Shown: positions 8,230 through 18,378, counted from the first letter of the stretch. The stretch: 48,284 nt of DNA from Vicinamibacteria bacterium (GCA_022820825.1 JAJEEU010000022.1:1-48284), one strand, 5' to 3'. Made by a program: numbers and translations. The notes: generated from the sequence alone by a model not told the origin.

Positions 8230-9846
8230 TCAGCGCGGGGTCTCGTCGGCCGGGCGCTGCTCGTCACGCTGCAACTGGCGCTGGAGAACCTCGCCCGGCA
8301 CCCCCAGGCTGGTATCGGCCCCCAGGTTCTTCAGCAACTCCGCGGTGTGGGGGGACGATCTCATCGAGAATTGCTGCTTCGCGCCTTCCGCGATCCGAAA
8401 CGGTGTCCGCCCCATGAAATCCTGTGCGTCGAGGTTGGCTCCGTGGTCGGCGAGGACCTGCACCACCTCGTTGATGCCCACGAACGCCGCGCCGTGCAGC
8501 GCCGTGAACCCCGCCTCATTGACCGCGTTGACGTCGGCCCCGGCGTCAAGCAGGAGCTGCACCGGCGGCACGGCCTGCGGCCGCGGCCGCTCGGGACCGC
8601 CACCGCCATGACCGAGGCCGGCCGCCGCCATCAGCGGCGTCGTTCCGTCAGCGGTGGCCAGGTTCGGGTCCGCGCCCGCGTCAAGCAGGATCTGCATGAC
8701 CTGCGCATAGGAGGGTGCGGCCTCTCGAGCCTGTGCGTCCTCTCTGAGGTCGTCCCTACCTACATTGATTCGGTGTCCTCCCTGCGAAGCGTATGCGACG
8801 ACCCAGAGCGGCGTCGCACCTCGGAGGTCTCCAGTGCCGTTCGAAAACAGATCGAACGCCCCCAGGCTCAGCTTGGTAAAGAAGAGCGTCGTCGTCGAGG
8901 TGGTGATACGCCCATTGGGATCTGCGCCGGACGCCAGCAACGCCTTGACAAGCGCCGGGCGGCGCGCCAGCGGGAAGGGGAGGAGATTGTAAGTCACACC
9001 GGCCCGCCTGAGGTGGAGCCACTCGCGCAGCCACATCCCGATCGGCCCCGCCGCGGCATGCAACGCCGGAATCCCGAACATCAAGCCGTTCGGATCCGCC
9101 CCCTGCTCGAGCAGGAACACGGCAAGGTCGTCACGACCGCTGACGACCGCCAGGGCGAGGGCGTGCGTCCCGTCCCCACCAGGGTCATTGACATCGGCCC
9201 CGGCGTCGAGCAGAAGCTGCGTCATCGCCCGGTCGCCGTTCCGCACGGCAAACAGGAGCGCGGTGAAGCCCTTGGCTGCGCTGGGGCGGACATCCGCACC
9301 GGCCGCGATGAGCCGCTCGGCGATGACCTGGCGGCGTTCGGCTACCGCCCACATCAGAGCAGTTTGCAGACTCTTGTGGGTCCGGCGATTGACGTCGGCT
9401 CCGCGGGCCAGCAGCGCCTCGACGACCTCTAGGTTGCCGGTGCGGGCCGCCATCATCAGCGGCGTCTCGCCGCTGGTCTTCGCAACGTTGACGTCGGCAC
9501 CGGCCGCGAGCAGTCGGTCGACGACCGGAACGCTACGATTCTCACAGGCCAGCGCGAGGGGGGTGACCCCGTTATCGGTGCTCACGTCCACGTCGGCGCC
9601 GGCCTGTATCAGCAGTTCGACCAGCTCGATATCGTCACGGTGAACCGCCCAGTGAAGCGCTGTCGTGCCGTCCGCCCGAGACGAGTTGACGTCGACACCA
9701 TCGCTCAGAAGAGCGCGCACCGTCCGACTGTCGCGCTCCGCGGCGGCCTCGACCAGTTGCTGGTCGTTGGAGCCGGTCGCTCCGACGGAGGGGGGTAGCA
9801 GCAAGGCCAGCGCGACGACGACAGCCAAGACGATTCTGGAACGCAT
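8230..9846 (-). CDS. Exported ankyrin-repeat protein
   Basis: This 538-aa protein has a signal peptide (about 1-23, ending VGATG) followed by roughly ten ankyrin repeats. Their hallmark segments recur throughout: DGTTALHWAVHRDDIELVEL, SGETPLMMAARTGNLEVVEA, EAGFTALHGAAFVGINEVVQ. The repeats are interrupted near residues 270-380 by a longer non-repeat insertion (HLRRAGVTYNLLPFPLARR). Ankyrin repeats bind proteins; an exported one here probably scaffolds the neighbouring haem proteins. The start is ATG 9846 with AAGGGG about 9 nt upstream. Ankyrin, DUF1592 and DUF1552 genes run in series with very short gaps, so the three are likely one functional unit. Confidence 0.88.
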   Translation of the reverse strand: MRSRIVLAVVVALALLLPPSVGATGSNDQQLVEAAAERDSRTVRALLSDGVDVNSSRADGTTALHWAVHRDDIELVELLIQAGADVDVSTDNGVTPLALACENRSVPVVDRLLAAGADVNVAKTSGETPLMMAARTGNLEVVEALLARGADVNRRTHKSLQTALMWAVAERRQVIAERLIAAGADVRPSAAKGFTALLFAVRNGDRAMTQLLLDAGADVNDPGGDGTHALALAVVSGRDDLAVFLLEQGADPNGLMFGIPALHAAAGPIGMWLREWLHLRRAGVTYNLLPFPLARRPALVKALLASGADPNGRITTSTTTLFFTKLSLGAFDLFSNGTGDLRGATPLWVVAYASQGGHRINVGRDDLREDAQAREAAPSYAQVMQILLDAGADPNLATADGTTPLMAAAGLGHGGGGPERPRPQAVPPVQLLLDAGADVNAVNEAGFTALHGAAFVGINEVVQVLADHGANLDAQDFMGRTPFRIAEGAKQQFSMRSSPHTAELLKNLGADTSLGVPGEVLQRQLQRDEQRPADETPR

Positions 9847-9920
9847 AGTGCTTGTCCCCTTGTTCCGAGTGTTCTACGGCGTCGCGTACCGAGTGTAGTT
9901 CAACCTTCTCCGTATCGCGG

Positions 9921-10922
9921 CTAGCGGGTACTTTCCCGCCCCTCCAGCACACGTGCCCCCGCCAGAATACTCGTCAGGGCGTAATTGCCCTCGTGGCAGG
10001 CCGCTTCGAAGATCTGGTTCTCCTGATTGTCAATCCGGTGCAGCGGGAGCTCGACCGTCCACGGTTGTGTCCAGGCGGTCTCGTCGGTGACGGTCACCCG
10101 GTACATGATCAGGTCTTCCGAAACGGGCGTGAACCGCTCGACCATGTGAAGCCCGGCTCCCGAACCATGGAAGCTCGTCTGGTCGGTGAAGTTCGTCGTG
10201 TCCACCACCAGCGTGTTCCCCTCCCAGGATCCGACAGAATCGCCCAGCCATTGGCGGATGTGCGACGGCAAGTGCGAGCGGCCGTCCATGTGCACGGTGC
10301 GGTACCCGCCTCCGATGTGGCCGTCCTCGTGGTAGATCATGATTGCGTCAGGCGTCTGAACCACACGGCTGAACGTGCCTGACGTTCCTGATACGAAGGG
10401 GATGCTCACGCCCCGGCACCGATCGAGGTCCCGTCGATCCTCGGGGTTGTCGGCGATCTCGGACACGAACTTCGCGCGGGCGGCGGTCGCAGCGGCCTGT
10501 CCGCGTTCCGTGTACGGGATCTTTCCGTCCGGCGGATCGGCGATCAACGACGTTCGGCGTGTGCTGACGACCTCCTTCCCGCGACCGGTGTAGGCTTCGT
10601 TGTAGGCGCCTTCGACGTCTGCGACCGTACCTGCCTCGGCGCGCTGGTCTCGGCGGGGAACACTGGCCCGCTCTTCGAGGGCCGCTACGTCCTCATCGGT
10701 CAGAAACTCCTGGTCCGCGAACTCCTCGGGACGTTCCAGCGGCGTCAGGATGTAGCCGGGACTCCAGATACCCTGGATGTCGGGCTCATCCCATGGTGTC
10801 CGATCCGGCGTGTAGGAAGCTCCGTCGCTCTCGGATTGAGCGTGGACGAAGGCGACACCAGGTCCAGCCGCAGCCAACACGAGCCAAATCGCGATACCAG
10901 CACTACTCTTTCGATTCAACAT
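9921..10922 (-). CDS. Uncharacterised secreted protein, WGDPDLQGIW-like family (member 1)
   Basis: I do not recognise a named family. The 333-aa protein has a signal peptide (about 1-28, ending VHAQ) and a mature part of mixed beta content. Landmarks shared with three other genes in this window are WDEPDIQGIW (44-53), ERPEEFADQEFLTDEDVAAL (63-82), a Cys at 169, GDSVGSWEGNTLVV (227-240), a TQPWTVEL segment near 285 and ACHEGN (308-313). The two Cys are conserved across the four copies and could form a disulfide. The start ATG 10922 follows GAGGAGAAACG. It lies 60 bp after the PQQ dehydrogenase on the same strand, which suggests a periplasmic accessory or binding role. Confidence 0.85.
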   Translation of the reverse strand: MLNRKSSAGIAIWLVLAAAGPGVAFVHAQSESDGASYTPDRTPWDEPDIQGIWSPGYILTPLERPEEFADQEFLTDEDVAALEERASVPRRDQRAEAGTVADVEGAYNEAYTGRGKEVVSTRRTSLIADPPDGKIPYTERGQAAATAARAKFVSEIADNPEDRRDLDRCRGVSIPFVSGTSGTFSRVVQTPDAIMIYHEDGHIGGGYRTVHMDGRSHLPSHIRQWLGDSVGSWEGNTLVVDTTNFTDQTSFHGSGAGLHMVERFTPVSEDLIMYRVTVTDETAWTQPWTVELPLHRIDNQENQIFEAACHEGNYALTSILAGARVLEGRESTR

Positions 10923-10982
10923 CGTTTCTCCTCGTCGTCCTTCGGGATCATCGCTGGGGCAATGCCAGCGTCACCAATGAGT

Positions 10983-12929
10983 TCAATTGGAACTCGCGAA
11001 CGCCACCAGCGCCGCATCCGGTCCGGCCCCCGTCGGCACGACCACGAACTGCCGGCCTGACGCGGTCCGATAGGTCATCGGATTGCCGCCCGGGCGAAAC
11101 GGCGTGGCCCCGCGCCAGACCTCCTCGCCCGTCGTCTTGTTGAACGCGTAGAGATGCCCGTCGGAGCTGCCGATAAAGACGAGGCCTCCTTTGGTCACCA
11201 GCGGGCCGCGGCCGCCCCCACCCAGCCGGTCCGGCAGCTCGACGCCGCGCAGCAACGGGTGGTTGCGGAGGATGCGGCTCCCCTCGCCGAGCGGCATCTG
11301 CCAGGCGATCTCGCCCTGATTGAGGTCGATCGCCGTCAGGCGGCCGTACGGCGGCTTGATCAGCGGGATCGGCCCCAGCCGGCTCCGGGCCACCTCGACC
11401 GCGCCCGGACGGTTGCCCAACTGGAAGATCATGGCCGACGCCCCGTGCGGACAATTATTCGTAAACTCGACGTCCACATCGGGGTCGGTCCCCTCGTTGC
11501 GGCAAACCTGGTTCGTGCTGGTCGATTCCGAGGACCGGACGTAGAGCAGCCCCGACTCGGGGTCGAACGCCGCACCACCCCAATTGGAGCCGCCGGCCAC
11601 GTTGGGCCGCTGCAACGTGCCGCGCAGGCTGGGCGGCGTGAACAGCGGCCCCAGACGAAACTGCTGCATCTCCTCGACCGCCATCGCGTGGATCTCGGGG
11701 GTCAGATCATTGGCGTCGTCGAGCGACACGCCCTGTCCCGCAAACGGCGGCGGCCTGGTCGGGAACGGCTGGGTCGGATACGGCACCTCGCCCGGCACGT
11801 CGGTCGTCGTGTCGACCGGGCGTTCTTCAATCGGCCACACCGGCTCGCCGGTCACACGGTCGAACACGTAGGTAAACCCCTGTTTCGACACCTCGGCCAC
11901 GGCGTCGATGGTGCGACCGTCGACCGTGATGGTCACCAGGTTGGGGGGCGCCGTGAAGTCGTAGTCCCACAACCCGTGGTGCACCGCCTGAAAATGCCAT
12001 TGCCGCTCCCCGGTGCGCGCGTCCAGACAGAGGATCGATTCGGCGAAGAGGTTGGCGCCCGGGCGTCGCCCGCCCCAGTAGTCGCTGCTCGGGGTGCTGG
12101 TCGGCACATAGAGCAGCCCGCGCTCCTCATCGAGCGACATCAAGCCCCACACGTTCGCGTGGCCCGTAATGCGCCACGACTGGTTCTCCCAGGTGTCGGC
12201 CCCGAAGGCATCGTTCGACTGGGGGACGGTGAAGAAGATCCAGCGGCGCTCACCGGTCAGCGCATCGAACGCCTGCACCGACCCCGGGGTGTCGTACTCC
12301 TTCTGGACGCGGTCGGGGACACGGCTCCCCACGATGACCAGATCGTCGTACACCACCGGCGGGGATGTCTGGTCATACGTCTCGGGCGGCACCTCGCGCC
12401 CGTGCCCCTCCGTCAGCAGGACGCTGCCATTCTCGCCGAAGCTCGGGATGAGCTGGCCGGTTGCCGCGTCGATCGCGAAGAGGCGCGTGCGGCTGTTGAG
12501 AAACAGGTGGAGCGCATCGCCGTCTCGCCGAAACGCGAGACCCCGATGGTGGAACCCGGCCGGGCTCGCCCCCCGGGGTGCATCTTCGTACACCCGCGGG
12601 TCGTAGATCCACTTCTGTTCTCCCGTTTCCGCGTCGAGCGCCACCACACGCGAGAACGCTGTCGAGAAATAGAGCGTCCCGTCGATCATCAACGGCGTCG
12701 CCTGGAAGCTTCCCGGCCGGGCGTCCGGCAGCGGCGTCTCACCGGCGTCCCACTCCCACGCGATCTCCAGCTCGTCGACATTCGAGAGGTCGATGTCGTC
12801 GAGCGCTGAATACTTGGTGTGAGCCTGGTCGCCGCCAACGTACGGCCATTCGACCGCAGAACCACTCGGCGGTTGGCCGCTCACCACGGCGGAGCAGCTG
12901 ACGATCACAATCGCGACAATCCGTTTCAT
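10983..12929 (-). CDS. PQQ-dependent membrane-type dehydrogenase (quinoprotein glucose dehydrogenase-like)
   Basis: The 648-aa protein is an exported eight-bladed quinoprotein that would oxidise a sugar or alcohol in the periplasm using PQQ. It has a short signal segment (MKRIVAIVIVSCSAVVSG) and the family's repeated W-docking motifs, for example ALDAETGEQKWIYDP, AFDALTGERRWIF and AFNKTTGEEVWRG. Internal sections NVWGLMSLDEERGLLYVPTS and HHGLWDYDFTAPPNLV match the glucose/inositol-type quinoprotein group rather than methanol dehydrogenases. ATG 12929 is chosen because GGAG lies 6 nt upstream; an in-frame GTG four codons earlier is less likely. There is no haem domain, so electrons must go to a partner cytochrome or quinone. 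The substrate cannot be read from sequence. Confidence 0.9.
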   Translation of the reverse strand: MKRIVAIVIVSCSAVVSGQPPSGSAVEWPYVGGDQAHTKYSALDDIDLSNVDELEIAWEWDAGETPLPDARPGSFQATPLMIDGTLYFSTAFSRVVALDAETGEQKWIYDPRVYEDAPRGASPAGFHHRGLAFRRDGDALHLFLNSRTRLFAIDAATGQLIPSFGENGSVLLTEGHGREVPPETYDQTSPPVVYDDLVIVGSRVPDRVQKEYDTPGSVQAFDALTGERRWIFFTVPQSNDAFGADTWENQSWRITGHANVWGLMSLDEERGLLYVPTSTPSSDYWGGRRPGANLFAESILCLDARTGERQWHFQAVHHGLWDYDFTAPPNLVTITVDGRTIDAVAEVSKQGFTYVFDRVTGEPVWPIEERPVDTTTDVPGEVPYPTQPFPTRPPPFAGQGVSLDDANDLTPEIHAMAVEEMQQFRLGPLFTPPSLRGTLQRPNVAGGSNWGGAAFDPESGLLYVRSSESTSTNQVCRNEGTDPDVDVEFTNNCPHGASAMIFQLGNRPGAVEVARSRLGPIPLIKPPYGRLTAIDLNQGEIAWQMPLGEGSRILRNHPLLRGVELPDRLGGGGRGPLVTKGGLVFIGSSDGHLYAFNKTTGEEVWRGATPFRPGGNPMTYRTASGRQFVVVPTGAGPDAALVAFASSN

Positions 12930-12998
12930 GCAAAGCTCCACTTCCTGTAGGACCTCCCACGCGATCGAGTTGCAGGCTCAATGTGGGTTCTGCGCATA

Positions 12999-13109
12999 TT
13001 ACTGCCACAGAAGGTCCTTCATTGCGAACGCCTCCCTGCGCTGAGGCTCGGTCATCGTCTCGAATGACACACCGTCCCGGTAGAAGTAGGCGCGCCACCT
13101 CTCTTCATA
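12999..13109 (-). pseudogene. C-terminally truncated relic of a DUF3500 gene
   Basis: The 372 bases between the PQQ gene and the next plus-strand gene hold one recognisable fragment. Between a TGA at 13110-13112 and a TAA at 12999-13001 the minus strand reads YEERWRAYFYRDGVSF, then MTEPQRREAFAMKDLLWQ. This aligns with the intact DUF3500 protein at 16,553-17,728 over WRRWANIS...GVGLLEMDAAQIEAAFGLM (W-R, G-V, M, Q, A-F and M/L positions agree). Both flanks of the domain are missing, so it is a dead fragment, not a small gene. No ribosome site or start codon serves it. Confidence 0.4.
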
Positions 13110-13222
13110 TCATGGTCTCCTCGTCCGTCGCCCCGGGCACCCCATGATACGTTCGAACGTGGTTTCCCCTAGACGGTTTGTGTGCTCGCACGGCGGAACA
13201 CTCGCGCCGCCAGCACCCGCTG

Positions 13223-13250
13223 ATTATAATTGAGTGTCGGCCATGGTCAA
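13223..13250 (-). promoter_or_regulatory. Sigma-70-like promoter for the leftward redox block
   Basis: Reading leftwards there is TTGACC (13250-13245), a 16-base spacer and a perfect TATAAT (13228-13223). Transcription would start near 13216, cross the DUF3500 relic and reach the PQQ dehydrogenase start 287 bases on. The core ATTATAAT also contains TATAAT on the plus strand (13225-13230), 71 bases before the plus-strand gene, but that side lacks a recognisable -35. Confidence 0.45.
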
Positions 13251-13301
13251 CCAAAGTAGCACTCACATCCAACCGAGATCGGAAGGCTCAGGGGATTCGG
13301 C

Positions 13302-14231
13302 ATGCATGGACAATCGCTCGTGCCCGTTGGAGTACTCGTCATGGTTGGGCTCGCGCTGGGCTGGACGTCTCTGGCGGGGCAGGAACCCGAGTACACGCCG
13401 TCCAGGACGTCCTGGGGTGACCCTGATCTGCGGGGACACTACCTTCCCGGACCACTCCACCCGATGGAGACCCCCCGGGGCGAACCATGGGGTCCCACCG
13501 ACTACTCCGGGCCCAACGCCAGCTTCGGACGCTTCTTTCGGCCCGACCCGGACAGGCCGCGGCGGCCCTTTGTCCGACCGGAGACCCCGATGGTGATCGA
13601 CCCACCCGATGGTCGGATCCTGCTGCAAGACTGGGCCGCCGAGAAGCGCGACGAGATCATGGCGAACCAGGACAAGCTGGAGCATCTCGATCCGCGCGTG
13701 AAGTGCTTGCCGGCGGCGCTCCCGAGAGCCCACCTGCCGGTGCCGTACAACACCTACCAGATTCTGCAGGTGCCCGGGGCCGTGATCATCCTCTATGAGT
13801 GGAACCATCACTCCCGCTACATCCCGCTCGACGGACGGCCTCACGTGGCGTCCGAGATCAAGCTCGGGATGGGTGACTCGAGGGGACACTGGGAGGGCAA
13901 CACCCTGGTCGTCGACGTGACGAACTTCACCGACAACACGTGGCCGGTCGGACACGATGCCCCGCCCGAAGGCGCACCGGCCAGCCGAATCAACACCGGG
14001 CACGGCGTGTTCCACAGCGGCGCGCTGCATGTGGTGGAGCGCTTCACGCCGATCGATGCCGACACGATCCACTACCGGGCAACGATCGAAGATCCGAACG
14101 TCTTTACTCAGCCGTGGACCATCGAGTACGACGGGCTCCGGCGCGCCCCAGAGGACCACATGCTGTACGAGTACGCCTGCCATGAAGGCAACGCTCGCAA
14201 CCTCAAGCTCATGACCGGGGTCGAATTTTGA
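13302..14231 (+). CDS. Uncharacterised secreted protein, WGDPDLQGIW-like family (member 2)
   Basis: This 309-aa protein has a hydrophobic signal segment (about 7-26) and the family landmarks: SWGDPDLRGHYLPGPL (37-52), Cys 135, PYNTYQILQVPG (148-159), GDSRGHWEGNTLVV (191-204), TQPWTIEY (269-276) and ACHEGN (292-297). It differs from member 1 by lacking the ERPEEF...FLTDE stretch and by an extra GRFFRPDPDRPRRP segment. The start ATG 13302 has AGGGG about 8 nt upstream. It is transcribed alone, rightwards, between two leftward PQQ gene groups and ends 27 bases before the convergent cytochrome-PQQ gene. The function is unknown; export and repeated association with quinoproteins suggest a periplasmic role. 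Confidence 0.85.
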   Translation: MHGQSLVPVGVLVMVGLALGWTSLAGQEPEYTPSRTSWGDPDLRGHYLPGPLHPMETPRGEPWGPTDYSGPNASFGRFFRPDPDRPRRPFVRPETPMVIDPPDGRILLQDWAAEKRDEIMANQDKLEHLDPRVKCLPAALPRAHLPVPYNTYQILQVPGAVIILYEWNHHSRYIPLDGRPHVASEIKLGMGDSRGHWEGNTLVVDVTNFTDNTWPVGHDAPPEGAPASRINTGHGVFHSGALHVVERFTPIDADTIHYRATIEDPNVFTQPWTIEYDGLRRAPEDHMLYEYACHEGNARNLKLMTGVEF

Positions 14232-14258
14232 TGTTTGCGTACTGAGGGCCGCGTCGTC

Positions 14259-16397
14259 CTACCGCACGTCGTCAGGCAGCGCGAACACGTAGATCGCGGA
14301 GCTCGGCCGCGGCGGCGTCGCGATATCGGGTACGAGCTGTGTGAAGCCGGTCGTATACAGGGAGCCGAAACCAACCACCACCGCCACGTACTGCCTGCCG
14401 TCGACCGCGTAGGTGATGGGCGCCGAACCTGGCACATCGCTCAGACGCACGCTCCAGAGCCGCTGCCCCGTCGTCTCGTCATACGCCGTGAACATCCGGT
14501 CCAGCCCCCCGGCAAAGACGACGCCGCCCGCCGTTGCCAGCACGCCGCTCGTCATCGGCGCGTGTTGCCGATCGGTCCACAGCACCGTGCGGTTCTGCAG
14601 GTCGAAGGCCTGCATCCTCCCGTACCGGCCGTCGCTGTCCGGCAGCGGACGGGTCTGGGGCATGAAGCCGCTCGAGAGCGCCGCGAACCCGCTGGCAGGG
14701 GCCAGGTCCATGCACGATTCGTTCAGCGCCATGAACGCCACCTTCGTGTCGGGGTTGAGCGCGCCCGGGACCCAGTTCTTGACCCCGATCCAGTTCGGAC
14801 AGACGGTGTAGACCTCGTCCGCGCCGGGAACCGGAATGAGCGTACGGTCGATGGTCTTCGCTCCCGTCGTGGGATCGATCTCGGCGATGAAATTCTGGAC
14901 GCCGGCGTCCATCGAAAAGAGGTACGTACCGGTCGCGGCATCCACGGCGTCCAGCACACCCGGTTTGCCCATCGTCACGACGACCTTGGTCGTTTGGCCA
15001 TCGATCGACAACGGGACGATCATCCGCTCGAACGCCCAGTCCAGATCGAACGGATCGCCCGCCTGGTGCTGAAAGTACCAGGCCATCTCGCCGGTATCGG
15101 GATTCAACGCGACGGTCGTGTTGGTGTAGAGCGCGTCACGCTGCCCCGGATACTCGGGCCGCTCGGCCAACCACGCCGTGTCGTACGTATTTCCGGTACC
15201 GAAGTACAGAAGGTTGAGCTCATGGTCCAGGTAGGCCGTCGTCCAGACGGCGCCTCCGGTCCGGTCGGCATCGGACATGCCGGCCCAACTGTTGCCGCCC
15301 GGCTCGTCCGAGCTGGGGATCGCCCGCCAGCGCCACGACGGCGTCCCGCCGCTGACATCGAACGCCTGCATGGTCCCGCGCGCCCCCGGGAACGCCCCGA
15401 CCCCGAGGAAGAGCGTGCCGTTGGCCACCAGTGGACCGCCCGCCCCGCCTTGCCCCGACAACTCCGTCTCCCACACCAGTTCGCCGGTTCGCGTGTCCAG
15501 GGCGCCGAACCGTGACGGTCCGAGCTGGAAGTACAGCCTGTCGTCATACAAGGCCATGTTCCGGTTCCCGCGGGATCCCCTGCTGTCCGGCGCGAATGTC
15601 CAGAGCAGCTCGCCGGTCGCCGCATCGATCGCGTCGATGGTGCTGCCCGCGCTGGCGACGAAGAGCACCCCGTCATGCACCAGCGGCGTCGAGGGGTTGG
15701 GTCCCGGGCTCAGGGTATGCGACCAGACCAGCTGCAGCTCGGACACATTCGCGTCGGTGATCTGCGTCAGCGGGCTGAAGCCGTGACCGTCGACGGTGCG
15801 GCGCCACGTCAACCAGTCGCCCGGGGGCGGGTTCCGCAACATCTCGTCCGTGACGGGCGTCAAGCCCTCGGTGGGGGCAGGCGGCGTCGGCCAGGGCGGC
15901 AGCGTCACGTCCCAGGCCAGTGGCCCGCCGCTGGAATTGCGTATCTCGGGGAACTGAATCGGCAACCTGGCGGAGGCCTCGTCGCCGGTTGCGAGCGGGA
16001 TCTCACCTGGCGTGTATCCGTTCTCGCTCAGCATCAGCGCGACCAGGTTCGTGTACTGCTCCTCGGTCAGGGCGCCCGCCTGCCCCGGAGGCATCTCCTG
16101 TCGCAGGTAGTCACGCAGTCCGGATGCGGACTGCCCCGTCCACCGGGCCCGGAAGACACGGCTGGTCAGCGACGAGGCGAGGCCGCCACCAAGGGCTGGC
16201 CCGTGGCACGACGCGCAGTCGGCCTCGTACACGACCCTGCCCTGCTCGACCTGATCGCTGGTGAACGGGGTCGGCTCCATCCGGGGAAGCTGCCCCGCGG
16301 CCTGCAGCATCATCGTCGGTCCGTGCACTGGCCACAGCAGCGCACCGATGACCAGACCGATGGAACGTAACCGCCGTCTCCTGTCCCTTGTCCTCAT
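14259..16397 (-). CDS. PQQ quinoprotein with N-terminal cytochrome c domain
   Basis: The 712-aa protein fuses an N-terminal class I cytochrome c domain to a PQQ beta-propeller, as in quinohaemoprotein alcohol dehydrogenases, but with the haem domain first. CASCH is at 61-65, with MPPGQAG downstream as a likely Met-ligand region. Propeller segments include LTWRRTVDGHGFSPLTQI, IDAIDAATGELLWTFAPD, ALNPDTGEMAWYFQHQAGD and DAVDAATGTYLFSMDAG. The last section APITYAVDGRQYVAVVVG is the one retained in the mini protein at 1,330-1,887. The signal peptide is about residues 11-34. ATG 16397 is preceded by GAGG at 6-7 nt. It would oxidise an alcohol or aldehyde and pass electrons to its own haem. The DUF3500 and nth genes lie upstream on the same strand. 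Confidence 0.9.
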   Translation of the reverse strand: MRTRDRRRRLRSIGLVIGALLWPVHGPTMMLQAAGQLPRMEPTPFTSDQVEQGRVVYEADCASCHGPALGGGLASSLTSRVFRARWTGQSASGLRDYLRQEMPPGQAGALTEEQYTNLVALMLSENGYTPGEIPLATGDEASARLPIQFPEIRNSSGGPLAWDVTLPPWPTPPAPTEGLTPVTDEMLRNPPPGDWLTWRRTVDGHGFSPLTQITDANVSELQLVWSHTLSPGPNPSTPLVHDGVLFVASAGSTIDAIDAATGELLWTFAPDSRGSRGNRNMALYDDRLYFQLGPSRFGALDTRTGELVWETELSGQGGAGGPLVANGTLFLGVGAFPGARGTMQAFDVSGGTPSWRWRAIPSSDEPGGNSWAGMSDADRTGGAVWTTAYLDHELNLLYFGTGNTYDTAWLAERPEYPGQRDALYTNTTVALNPDTGEMAWYFQHQAGDPFDLDWAFERMIVPLSIDGQTTKVVVTMGKPGVLDAVDAATGTYLFSMDAGVQNFIAEIDPTTGAKTIDRTLIPVPGADEVYTVCPNWIGVKNWVPGALNPDTKVAFMALNESCMDLAPASGFAALSSGFMPQTRPLPDSDGRYGRMQAFDLQNRTVLWTDRQHAPMTSGVLATAGGVVFAGGLDRMFTAYDETTGQRLWSVRLSDVPGSAPITYAVDGRQYVAVVVGFGSLYTTGFTQLVPDIATPPRPSSAIYVFALPDDVR

Positions 16398-16552
16398 GTT
16401 TCGCCTCGTTGTCGCGGAGGATTGTCGACGTGAGCCCGAGGGCAGTGGAACCAAAACGTTATACACCAGCGGGCGCCACACCACTTGGGCGCTCACAGCG
16501 GCTACGCGAGTGCGGCCGAGAATAGGAACCGCAAGGGACGGTTGCTGCCTGC

Positions 16553-17728
<1,176 letters not shown>

Positions 17729-17739
17729 CGTCCTCCCTC

Positions 17740-18378
17740 TCACCCGTGCTCCGTCTTCTCCTCGAACTCGCACAGATCCGCGATCACGCACGCGCCGCAG
17801 CGGGGCTTGCGCGCCGTGCACACGTAGCGGCCGTGCAGGATCAGCCAGTGGTGCGCGCCGCGCTTGAAGTCGTCGGGCACCGAGCGCAGCAGGCCGTCCT
17901 CCACCTGCCGGGGCGTTCGGCCGGGAGCGATGCCGGTGCGGTTGCACACCCGGAAGATGTGCGTGTCCACGGCGATGGTGGGTTCGCCGAAGGCGGTGTT
18001 CAGCACCACGTTGGCGGTCTTGCGGCCGACCCCGGGCAGCGCTTCCAGTGCTTCGCGTCGCCGGGGCACCTCGCCGCCGTGCTCGTCGAGGAGTATGCGG
18101 CAGGTCTTCAGTATGTTCTCGGCCTTCGTGTTGAACAGCCCGATGGTCCTGATGAAGCTCTTGAGCCGATCCGGGCCGAGCTCGACCATGGCGGCGGGCG
18201 TGCGGGCCGCGGGGAAGAGCCTGGCAGTCGCCTCGTTCACACTCACGTCCGTCGCCTGGGCGGAGAGCACCACGGCAATCAGCAACTCGAAGGGAGTGCC
18301 GAAGTCTAGCTCCGTGGTCGGCTCGGGGTTCTCCGCCCGCAAGCGCGTGAAGATCGCGGTTCGCGTGTCGTCGTTCAC
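17740..18378 (-). CDS. nth: Endonuclease III (base-excision DNA glycosylase/AP lyase)
   Basis: This enzyme removes oxidised pyrimidines and cleaves the resulting abasic site. At 212 aa it has the usual length. The helix-hairpin-helix reads LPGVGRKTANVVLN (114-127), with catalytic Lys120 and Asp138 (VDTHIFRV), the same numbering as E. coli Nth. The [4Fe-4S] cysteines are C187, C194, C197 and C203 (C-x6-C-x2-C-x5-C), also as in E. coli. All active-site residues are present, so the gene should be functional. It is the upstream member of a leftward group with the DUF3500 gene. That is an odd partner for a repair enzyme and probably reflects insertion of the redox genes next to a core gene. Confidence 0.96.
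   Translation of the reverse strand: MNDDTRTAIFTRLRAENPEPTTELDFGTPFELLIAVVLSAQATDVSVNEATARLFPAARTPAAMVELGPDRLKSFIRTIGLFNTKAENILKTCRILLDEHGGEVPRRREALEALPGVGRKTANVVLNTAFGEPTIAVDTHIFRVCNRTGIAPGRTPRQVEDGLLRSVPDDFKRGAHHWLILHGRYVCTARKPRCGACVIADLCEFEEKTEHG

Noticed and set aside
13148..13160. TTCGAACG near a possible tRNA T-arm
   Set aside because: It is only a short palindrome. No acceptor stem, anticodon arm or CCA-proximal pairing could be assembled around it, and no other tRNA-like segment was seen in the window.
13225..13230. Plus-strand TATAAT as promoter for the gene at 13302
   Set aside because: No -35 at a sensible spacing (TCGCGC). The same bases make a much better promoter on the minus strand.
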